DNA of 29,924 nt. Origin: Protostelium mycophagum. Its lineage: Eukaryota; Evosea; Variosea; Protosteliida; Protosteliaceae. The notes under the pieces were generated by a model that was not told the DNA's origin, made no database searches, and saw nothing but the letters and a program-made list of their open reading frames with translations. Shown piece by piece: positions 22,701 through 29,924 of this stretch. The DNA lies in NCBI GenBank assembly GCA_002081555.1, contig MZNV01002251.1, positions 1 to 29,924 of the forward strand, read 5' to 3'. Each line of letters opens with the position of its first letter. Position 1 is the stretch's first letter. The position numbers were made by a program, and so were the translations under genes.

Positions 22701-23935
22701 TAAATCTGGAAACTTGACCATGTGGGACTATTCTTCCGGGTATGACAACATAGCCACGTCATCAATACATCACACTCACTGTCGACAGAGAACCTAAAGA
22801 CAAGGGAACCTTCACATGTTCAAAGGTATGTAGATCTATACTGTTACATGTCGCTTTCAAACTCACATCAAATAGGTGGAAGGAGCCAAGCCGTTAGGAT
22901 TGGCCTGGAATTCGTCGAGCACATCAGTGGCCGTTGTCTATGAAGATAATGTGAAACAACCACAGCTCATCTTGATGAGGGTCGCGGAATATCCGAGCGT
23001 AATCTTTCGTATTTTAATTTTCCCGCCTTTTTTATTGACTCGTTGTAGATATCTAATAAATACTTCAAGAAACGCCCTCACCAAGGTGACGTCAACTGTG
23101 TCACTTTTGCAGATAATGACACCATCGTCACCGGTGGCGCAGATGCCACAGTAGTGAGTGCCTCGTTGTAGATACGAAAACTCTGGGAATATTCATGCTC
23201 GCAGCAAATGTGGACGACTACTGGTAAAAAGTCGGTGACCACCGCTCTTCCTCTTGGCCACGAAGGCCCGATCACTTTTGTGGACTATGATTCGGCAGAC
23301 AACCTATTGTTATCTGGTGACAAGAAAGGGTGTGTTTTTATTCGGTGTGAGAGATAGCACGTTTTTGTTTGGTAGATGTGATGTTATTCATTCTCTTAGA
23401 GCTGTAAAATTATGGGATTTTGAAGCGTCAATGGCCAAATTTGACAAGCAGATGAAGAATCCGGTGAGGGTATCACGTGTTATTCGCTCTGACATCTGCA
23501 GGTAACATCTGTATCCATTAACCCACAATTCAGAGAGCAGGTACTCGTCTGGTACGTGATACAAACATTCGTAGAAGTTTCCATCACAACGCTGACTTTT
23601 TACAGTCAAAACGGAAGGAACAAACAATTGTGCCTGATGGACAAGCGAGTAGATGACCAGACGATCTATATCGACATCTCTAACCAAAAATCACACAAGA
23701 AGAATTCCCCGATAGGTACATTCAGACATTCATTTGAATCACCAATGAATATCGTCTGAAGAAATGAAGCGTCCTGGCATCCTTTGGGCAACATGATCGC
23801 TTGTGCTGCAGATGATGTGGTAAAAGTTTGGGACATCCGAAAGCTCAACAAAGAGGCACAGGTCATCACCGCAACACAAGGTATGATGAGCTTTATTCTT
23901 TTGTGCGAGTGTTTCAACACCACGAAGACAAGTGA
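19720..23935 (+). CDS. WD40-repeat protein with long SQ/TQ-rich N-terminus, 889 aa
   Basis: Twenty-two exons join in frame. Residues 1-600 are disordered and rich in SQ/TQ and acidic-TQ motifs: VDWDQLDSMSQAPTQ, DEPCTQLPSLTQDDVEETQ, DLDDTACTQLYTPP, NPTQFFSSF, NNSQYAPKNISQN. A coiled coil (VRELKQEIEEVEKRLSSLKK) lies near residue 410. The C-terminal 290 residues have WD40 blades ending LTMWDYSSG, VTGGADATVQMW, GAVKLWDFEA and DDVVKVWDIRKL, with GH/HxGxV turns between them. SQ/TQ clusters are typical of ATM/ATR checkpoint substrates, so a genome-maintenance role is possible but inferred. The start at 19720 needs a 9-nt first exon and is uncertain. A tRNA gene lies in intron 4. The joining of the N-terminal part to the WD40 part rests on frame alone. 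Confidence 0.7.
20776..20856 (+). tRNA. tRNA-Ser (anticodon GCU)
   Basis: An 81-nt cloverleaf. The acceptor is GATAGCG with CGCTGTC and discriminator G. The D arm holds the A box TGGCCGAGTGG. The anticodon stem GCAGA/TCTGT encloses loop CTGCTAA with anticodon GCT. There is a long variable arm around CCTTCGGG, and the T arm is GTGAG-TTCGAGT-CTCAC with the B box. The long variable arm and anticodon identify tRNA-Ser for AGC/AGU codons. It is in sense within intron 4 (20686-20891) of the WD40 gene. No CCA is encoded, as usual in eukaryotes. Confidence 0.95.
20861..20869 (+). terminator. RNA polymerase III terminator (T9)
   Basis: Nine T residues start 4 bases after the tRNA. The run also lies 22 bases before the host intron acceptor (20891), where a polypyrimidine tract would be. 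Confidence 0.8.
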
Positions 23936-24261
23936 CTTGTTGGGAATGCGGAGTTGACGGTCTCAGTGGACGAGTTTGAGAGGGCGGTATTCTTAGAGTC
24001 AGCAATCATTCTTGTGGGCAGAGAATCAATGGGTGCCTCACATTTTAAAATATAAATCTGTCGCCTCTTGAAGGTCTTTCATTCACAAAAGAATTACGTA
24101 ACCCGTGCGTAAGTGGGAAGGAAATGGGCTTTGACTTTTCTACGGAAATAGTACGGTTGACCAGATTCCAACCAGATTTCGAGACCTTAATCGTTGAGAA
24201 ATTACCCGGGATCTACCGGAAATGCCCGGATTTTCATTCTTTGTCTTCATCTGAAAGAAAG
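23936..24261. other. Upstream region of the MFS transporter gene
   Basis: 326 bp between the WD40-gene stop and the chosen MFS start. The MFS frame is open from an in-frame ATG at 24124, which would add 46 residues (starting MGFDFSTEIVRL) with no family similarity. I prefer 24262. No other feature is visible. Confidence 0.4.
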
Positions 24262-26437
24262 ATGACTGTGGAGATGACTCAAGATGACAAAGAACATGTT
24301 GAGATAAACGGTGAGATAAATGGTGCCGGACCTCCTCCTCCAACACCACTCCTCTCGCCACCTGGGCCAGTAGATATGGCGGATGAAGATTCTGAAGACG
24401 CGGTTGAGTTAGGGGCCTCTGTGCAAGTGAGTCAATTTTTTTTAAATGTGACGCTGACGATTAAGGATGAGACCCCATGTTCTGCGTCAATTCAGATGGA
24501 TGGAAAGCCAGAAGGAGAGTCTTTGACAGAGGAACAAAAGAATTGTAAAGGTATGCGGGACTACTCGCTATGGAATTGACGACAAATAGGACCTCCCTTT
24601 ATTGGACATTTTGTGAGGGCACCAAAGGAGAAGATACCAGAACATGCAAAATTAGACTCTTTAGATCCGAACATTGTGACCTGGGATGGTCCAAATGATC
24701 GCCAGAACCCCAGAAATTTCTCTCTCGCATACAAATGGCTCATCGTAATTATCATTTCCACCGGTCAGGTATCTATCACAGAGACCAAAAGACATCATCT
24801 AACCGAATGTGCACAGGTGTGCGTCTACTGTGCATCTTCCATTATCTCCACCACTTCACATGGAGTTCGCGATGAGTTTGGTGTGTCGACTGAAGCAGCC
24901 ACCGTCGGTGTCACCGTATTTATGTTTGGCCTGGCCTTCGGACCACTCCTCATGAGCCCTCTGTCAGAGTTTCTGGGCAGAAATATGATCTACAGAGCAT
25001 CTCTATTCTTTTTTACGATGTTTTGTCTGGCGACTGCACTCACACCAAATTTCGGGTTAGAGCTGGGGTTTTTGTTTTTGGCTGGATTTAGCGGTTCAGC
25101 CTTCATCAGGTAGAAATTAATATTTTTTTAGCCCTGTAAAAGTGTATAAAGACTTTGGCAAACACAACAATTGGACTTTATAGCAACAGAATTAAACCAT
25201 TTGCAGTGTCGGTGGAGGAAGCATTTCTGATATGTTTGAAAAGTCAAAAGTGGGTGCACCGATGTCTATCTATACATTAGCTCCTTTTGTCGGCCCAGTG
25301 GTCGGTCCCATCATAGGTAACATAAAAAATTATAACGAGTACCACTCAAGTACCACAGGAGGGTTTATAAACTATTTCACATACTGGAGATGGACTTGGC
25401 GTGTGATGACCATATGGGGAGGCGTCATGTTCTTTTTGACATTATTTATTGTGCCAGAGACTTACGCTCCAATCCTTTTAAAGAAGAAGGCACAGAGACT
25501 CCGCAAGGAGACCGGAAAATACGTGAGTGTTGTCACTCGCACATTAGATGTGTCTTTCGTTGATTCATCGGTAGGAGCTCATATCATCATCAGAAAAACA
25601 CAAGAAATCACTTTTCAAAACTCTGCAACACTCTTGCTCTCGTCCATTTCAACTGATGATCTACGAACCAATCGTATTATTATTGTGCACGTGGACAGCC
25701 GTACTACGTGGCATCTTATACCTTTTCTTTGTATCATTTGACATCGTCTTTGGACATCACGGTCTCAACCTTTGGGAGGTCGGATTGACCTTCATCGGTG
25801 TCCTCATCGGGTAATCAATGCCAATCATCATCATTTCATGATGTAATAACACAGCTATAGACATCTATGTGCGACTGTGTCGTATCCCATATGGAGATGG
25901 ATTTATGCTTGGTTGATCAAAAGAAATGCTGGAGAAGCCCCACCAGAGTTTCGACTTCCTCCCGCCATGGCCGGAGGCGTGCTCGTCACCATCGGACTCT
26001 TTTGGTTTGCCCTTGTCAGCCCTCCCGGTAGATTTTGATGACGTCATCATGTCGACATTCATAAACTGACGTGTACAGAGGTGCATTGGATCGTGTTGAT
26101 TTTGGCGGGAATCCCATTTGGGGCGGGAATTCTATTGGTGTACATGGGAGTGTTTACATACTTGGTGGACGCATATTCCATGTACGCCGCAAGTGCGCTG
26201 GCGACAAACGCATTTTTAAGATGCTCCTTCGCTGCGTGTTTTCCACTCTTTGCCAAGTGAGTATGATGTCTGCCTTCAGAATATCTGACAGATCGAAGAT
26301 ACATGTATGAAGGGATGGGTGACGTCGGGGCGGGATGTACACTTGGGGGGGTGACGGCGGTGATGATGCCCCTGCCATTCGTTTTCTTCGTGTTTGGGCA
26401 CAAGATAAGGCGGCGCTCGAAATTTGCTGCCTCTTGA
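24262..26437 (+). CDS. MFS transporter, fungal-type drug:H+ antiporter (DHA1-like), 577 aa
   Basis: Nine exons join in frame through introns of 39-97 bp. The acidic, Pro-rich tail (residues 1-85) leads to NIVTWDGPNDRQNPRNFSLA, the WDGPxDxxNPxN motif that marks fungal-type DHA1 multidrug and polyamine transporters. Next is AYKWLIVIIISTGQ (helix 1). Helix 2 is followed by PLSEFLGRNMIYRAS, the loop 2-3 motif (G-x-x-x-D/E-R-x-G-R-R type). Further features are APFVGPVVGPIIG (the antiporter motif C, GPxxGGxxx type), FTYWRWTWRVMTIW, FIVPETYAPILLKKKAQRLR and RPFQLMIYEPIVLL. The end, YEGMGDVGAGCTLGGVTAVM, matches the usual last helices. The role is proton-coupled export of drugs or polyamines. The substrate cannot be read from sequence. 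Confidence 0.93.
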
Positions 26438-26576
26438 GAAATTCAATTTTGAAAGTGATCCGCCCAAGTGGTGTGGTTTTTATATAAATATTCTGTAGTA
26501 TGTTCTTGAAGAATGAAGGCAATGAAGGATGAGAAAGTAAAGAGTGTCCATATTTATATATCTCTATAGAGAGGAT

Positions 26577-27261
26577 TTAGTTCTGGGGGAGGGGCATGGG
26601 GGTGGGTCCGTGTCTGATCTTCATGAGCTCAGAGAGTCCGTTCACCATCTCGACACCCTTAAGAGAGGAGGGGATCTCTGCCTTTCCATTTATTCTGACC
26701 ATCTTCTTTCCATTCTCTTGTTCCTCGTACACTCCAAATTTGGTGTTGAAAACTTTGGATAGAGTCTGTATTAGGGATCAGAAATGATTCCACAGAAGAT
26801 TGTCACCTCAATGGGGGCCGTGACGGTGACGCTGTTAGCTCGCTCTTCTACCTTGGCATCTCCGTACTGAGACAACCATTTCTTTACCTATGCTGACGTC
26901 ATCTTTTTTGAATGTGAGCTCTATTTCACCTCTTGAATCTGCTGAGGCTCACTTGCAGTCATGCTGTTGACCTCATCCCTTGTCATAAATTTGCCATACT
27001 CTGAAGAGTTGGGATCGCTGACGGCATCAAACTTCTTCTTAAGCTCATCCTGATTCTTCTGCTCCAATAAGATGTGCACAGACATTTCCTAATGTTATAA
27101 ATGTCTTCGTCGTCATTACGTCGCCTCTACCTGCTTTGGGTCGACCTGCTCTTCAGTCAATTTGAATCCTGTGGGGACATTTCCTTCGTGTCTCTCTGCT
27201 ATTACTCGTGCACCTGCTCACCATCAACACGACATAGAAATGAGGGAGTATTCTTACTCAT
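26577..27261 (-). CDS. Free-standing pro-kumamolisin (S53 peptidase) activation domain, 171 aa
   Basis: Five exons (27258-27261, 27131-27213, 26930-27088, 26807-26887, 26577-26765) join in frame through introns of 41-44 bp. The protein is MSARVIAERHEGNVPTGFKL, then EMSVHILLEQKNQDELKKKF, AVSDPNSSEYGKFMTRDEVN, VKKWLSQYGDAKVEERANSV, TLSKVFNTKFGVYEEQENGK, KMVRINGKAEIPSSLKGVEM and LMKIRHGPTPMPLPQN. This is the propeptide fold of sedolisins: LxxRNxxxLxxxFxxVSDPxSxxYGKxxTxxEV, then WL..G, the FxTxFxVY(E) block and PxxLxGxV. No signal peptide and no peptidase (SED triad) follow. The stop comes where the peptidase would begin. S53 propeptides inhibit their own enzymes, so a cytosolic inhibitor is a fair inference. 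The first exon is only four bases. Confidence 0.85.
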
Positions 27262-27358
27262 GTTTTCGTTGATGTTTGTGTTGTGTTGTTGTGATTGAAA
27301 GAGCTTCACAAAAAAGTCTGGAACGAAATTTCAGCAAAAACAGCAGCGATTACGGTCC

Positions 27359-27878
27359 TTAAACCAAAGCTTTCGTGGCGAGAGGTCGCCTTTCAAAGAC
27401 GGTGTCTTCTGGGAACTACAAAGAGCTCGATGAGGCAGAATGATCACTTCTTGACATATCTTATTTTTCTTTCTGCCATCCATCACATCATCATAATGAA
27501 TCATCTTTATTGCGCCTCCAAGCGTGTTGAAGAATCTATCTGGTCTCCTTCAAAAGAGTCTCCAAGATCATCGCATGATCCAGGTCAGACACGTCGCAGC
27601 TTGGAACCCTCACCAACTAAACAATGCAATAGAAACTCACCACAAGAGAGAGATGATCTTGCTGCGTTGTACACCATTGTAGTCGTACTGAAAGTTGAAC
27701 ACTGCATATCTACAGTGCTCAGCAGGCAAAGCTGCCTGGAAATCATCATACGAGGCATTTGCAGGGCCAGTCTGGTCCACAATAATCTCAGTATTTGTGT
27801 CGTTCATCTTGTAGATTATGTATCTGAGCTTGTTCTTGTACTTCAGCTCTTGGTACTCAATGATAGCGCTGTTGCTAG
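27359..27878 (-). CDS. ADF/cofilin-family protein, first exon not found
   Basis: Three exons are visible: 27641-27878 (acceptor at 27878 or 27874), 27487-27547 and 27359-27415. The frame runs SNSAIIEYQELKYKNKLRYI, YKMNDTNTEIIVD, ASYDDFQAALPAEHCRYAVF, FQYDYNGVQRSKIISLLW, then RPDRFFNTLGGAIKMIH and FPEDTVFERRPLATKALV. These follow ADF-H: KxRYIIYK, EIIVD, LPxxxCRYAV, the FxY strand, SKIxxxxWxPD and the IKxKM actin-binding helix, where the usual KMxYASSKD is here KMIHYDD. The family severs and depolymerises actin filaments. Only about 5-10 N-terminal residues are missing. No ATG with a donor lies in the 180 bases upstream, where a hairpin element begins. The exon may lie beyond it or be lost. The C-terminal exon is shorter than usual and less certain. 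Confidence 0.8.
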
Positions 27879-27942
27879 CTTTGTTGCATCGTCACAACAT
27901 TGCGTTGTCAACAGTGGAAATAGCAGTGAATGCAGATCTCCG

Positions 27943-28071
27943 ATACAATCTGCAGTAAGAAGCGCAACTTTTGCTTTAACCGCTATTTCCAATCCCAATG
28001 TTGATGACAACGCAACAGGGATTGGAAATAGCAGTTAAAGCAAAAGTTGTGCTTCTTATTGCAGATTATAT
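27943..28071. mobile_element. MITE-like inverted repeat, arms about 54 bp
   Basis: Arms 27943-27996 and 28018-28071 are inverted copies, 44 of 47 identical in the core (27950-27996 and 28018-28064), with a 21-nt loop. All three core mismatches are C/T or G/A transitions. A third shorter copy of the core (GGAAATAGCAGT) lies at about 27908-27936. The element sits immediately 5' of the ADF/cofilin gene. A non-autonomous transposon or foldback element is the likely origin. Confidence 0.7.
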
Positions 28072-28103
28072 AACTTGGTCTAGCCCAATTTTGCAATTTT
28101 CCA
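28072..28103 (+). repeat. 32-bp inverted repeat, left copy
   Basis: AACTTGGTCTAGCCCAATTT, then TGCAATTTTCCA, matches the reverse complement of 29056-29087 with one mismatch. It starts at the base after the MITE-like right arm ends. The pair brackets the minisatellite. Confidence 0.85.
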
Positions 28104-28195
28104 ATCAAATTCCTCCAGTAAGAATTGTAATATACACACAAAAATACCAACTATAATCTATCAGTTGACATTGTCCATTGTTTTTGTGCTACTTA

Positions 28196-28775
28196 ATATT
28201 TACATGACCCAACATGTGACAAAAGCTCCCATAACACATAAACCATAGCTTAACATGTTGACAAAAACTACAAATGCACACAACCCAACAGGTTGGCAAA
28301 ATAGTGAGTGTTTATAACCTAACAGGTTGACAATAATCAATTTTTTTTGCAACCTGATAGGTTGACAAGAAAATAAATGTACATGACTTGACAGGTGAAC
28401 AAGAATAGGAAATGTACGTGACCCAACGGGTCACAAGAATAATAAATTACGCGACCCAATAAGTTGACAAAAATAGCCAATATATGCAACCCAATAAGTT
28501 GACAAAAATAGCCAATATATACAACCCAACAAGTTGACAAAAATTAATAAATGTACGCAACCCAACGGGTCAACAAGAATAACAAGTGTTCACAATCCTA
28601 CAAGTCAATAAAAATCAATTTTCTTTGCAACCCAACAGGTCAACAAAAATCACTTTTTTCAAGCAATGGTATGCAACAAAAAATTACAAATTTACATAAC
28701 TTGGCATGCAACAAAAAAATGAAATATACATGACCCAACAGGTCACCAAAAAATTACTGAGATGTATAACATTGG
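28196..28775. repeat. Degenerate minisatellite, ~35-bp unit, about 16 units
   Basis: Each unit reads about CAACCCAACAGGTTGACAAA followed by a 12-18 base A/T-rich stretch. Two adjacent units at 28453-28486 and 28488-28521 are almost identical, while others are diverged. Most units hold a short inverted repeat (CAACC...GGTTG or TGACC...GGTCA). There is no open frame. Confidence 0.85.
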
Positions 28776-29055
28776 TCAATATTTGAGATTCAAAATAACA
28801 AACTTTATACACCTTATTTATATATACATTTTTGTTCCTGTAGATCCTCCTCATATTTAACTTGCTCACAGAATAATTTTAGAAGAGTACAACTTGGCAG
28901 AATAATTCTGACTCAGGTTATCAAGACTCCTAATTAAACTTAAAGGCAGAAATATAGCGTTTTTGCATCTATCAATTTTGCTCAAATATGTCATTATATT
29001 GGTAAATTTAATGATTTTTACATATAAAAAACTACTACTATTTGGCATTATTTTT
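28776..29055. other. A/T-rich stretch between minisatellite and transposase exon
   Basis: About 280 bp of A/T-rich DNA without coding potential or a recognisable element. It probably belongs to a long intron or the truncated part of the transposase locus. Confidence 0.4.
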
Positions 29056-29087
29056 TGGAAAATTGCAAAATTGGGCTGGACCAAGTT
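29056..29087 (-). repeat. 32-bp inverted repeat, right copy
   Basis: This is the right partner of the repeat at 28072-28103, with one C/T mismatch. It ends 18 bases before the likely acceptor (29105) of the first transposase exon. Confidence 0.85.
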
Positions 29088-29105
29088 TTATAATAATCAA
29101 TCAAG

Positions 29106-29897
29106 GTGTTATTGAGCGCAAATTTCGAATTTTCAAGCAAAAATTTCAAATATTTGACAACAAATTTTTTATCCAGAACAATGGAGAAAAGCTCTTTAAT
29201 ATTTTTTTCCGTGTTTGTGCAGCTCTTTTAAATTTTGAATATTATGACTGGGAAGAGGACAATGAAGAAGACTATCTTGATCATCCATACTTTCAACCAT
29301 TTTATGAGGATAATCTACAAGACTTTGTTGTTCAGGAGGATAATTCATCTGAAGAACAAAGGATAGATGTAAGAAGTCATTTTTTTGGAGAATTCACTCA
29401 TATATGAAATAGATCAACCGACCTTCAATAGAACAGCAACTTGCTGAGTTTAATGATAGCGTTGAACAATATTTAAGTGACATACGTGCTGATAGAGATT
29501 CTGAAACCAGCAATTGGGATGCACCTTCTCCTCCATACCAGCAATGCAGAATATCATACACAGGTACACCAATATTTTATTTTATTTCAATAATATTTAT
29601 AGATCAAGATGCTCCAAGCAACAGATCTGACACCTCTGACAATTCAGACACAGAAGAACTAGATGAGGTCAATGGGGCCAATTCATCAGATTCTGATACA
29701 GACAAAGATGAAGAAGACGTTCTCGATGTTGATATTGGCAACAGAGATAATACACCATCAAACACACCAACAGAGACCTCAAACTTTAAGCTCAGTTTTC
29801 ATATAATTAAAATTTTAACTCCGATGCCTCAGGTTAAAATATTATTTTCACTTATAATTTAATTTTTACTTATGTTTTACTTAAAAAACAGTATTAA
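29106..29897 (+). CDS. 3' exons of a PIF/Harbinger-like transposase, 5' part absent
   Basis: Exons 29106-29368, 29413-29563, 29603-29832 and 29892-29897 join in frame. The first reads VIERKFRIFKQKFQIFDNKF, then FRVCAALLNFEYYDWEEDNEE. This matches the C-terminal end of PIF/Harbinger (DDE_Tnp_4 type) transposases: (I/V)ERxFGxxKxRF, then the CxxLHNF motif, here LLNF. The remaining 130 codons form an acidic tail (SDTSDNSDTEELDEV, DSDTDKDEEDVLDVD). The DDE catalytic core and DNA-binding part are not in this frame or in the ~1 kb upstream, which holds the minisatellite. The fragment could be a truncated copy, or its 5' exons could lie beyond a long intron. Whether the last two-codon exon is real is uncertain. 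Confidence 0.6.
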
Positions 29898-29924
29898 TTA
29901 ACCAAAGTGTTTTAAACATTCAAC

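Noticed and set aside
23154-23171. An 18-nt intron (GTGAGTGCCTCGTTGTAG) in the WD40 gene, which would be among the shortest known
   Set aside because: A 51-nt intron from the same donor to the AG at 23203-23204 also keeps frame, gives the exact blade end VTGGADATVQMW and fits the local intron size.
27295-28038. A 247-codon plus-strand open frame
   Set aside because: It is antisense to the ADF/cofilin exons and to the hairpin element. Its composition is not protein-like.
28196-28775. CRISPR-like appearance: short palindromic repeats with A/T-rich spacers
   Set aside because: The units and spacers are degenerate and similar to each other, no cas genes exist, and the locus is eukaryotic.

Overview
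This window looks like a gene-dense nuclear segment from a unicellular eukaryote. Every confident gene is split by GT-AG introns, most of them 36-60 bp. Intergenic gaps are usually under 300 bp. All exon joins below were made by hand from reading frame, splice sites and family motifs. The gene mix suggests a protist, plausibly an amoebozoan with fungal-type genes: a fungal-type DHA1 drug transporter, ADF/cofilin, Pmp3, TYW3, a saccharopine-dehydrogenase-like oxidoreductase, a long aquaporin and large Cys-rich secreted proteins. The taxon is inference and was not tested.

Layout. 1-140: 3' end of an unidentified gene. 591-2313: Pmp3 (-) and TYW3 (+), divergent, with a perfect 22-bp inverted repeat between them. 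2544-4978: a small four-exon membrane protein and an SCCPDH-like oxidoreductase, both (-). 5059-7761: a 684-aa coiled-coil protein (+) that shares an 80-bp divergent promoter with the oxidoreductase. 8042-10077: a secreted protein with an N-terminal histidine after the signal peptide (LPMO-like), a bulb-lectin domain and an Apple/PAN-like tail. 10305-15075: a 1253-aa secreted Cys-rich repeat protein. 15095-16494: a mitochondrial carrier (-), tail to tail with it at 19 bp. 16655-17248: a small secreted, probably surface-anchored protein. 17675-19424: an aquaporin. 19720-23935: an 889-aa WD40 protein with a long SQ/TQ-rich N-terminus, carrying a tRNA-Ser(GCU) gene in one intron. 24262-26437: an MFS transporter. 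26577-27261: a free-standing pro-kumamolisin activation domain (-). 27359-27878: ADF/cofilin lacking a visible first exon (-). 27943-29924: a repeat island with a MITE-like hairpin, a ~35-bp minisatellite, a 32-bp inverted repeat pair and the 3' exons of a PIF/Harbinger-like transposase.

The most interesting loci are the LPMO-like lectin fusion with its Cys-rich secreted neighbour, the stand-alone S53 peptidase propeptide, and the minisatellite whose units keep a small hairpin by paired base changes. No operon-like pathway links the genes. The likely shared themes are secreted or surface functions (8-17 kb) and membrane transport (15-26 kb).
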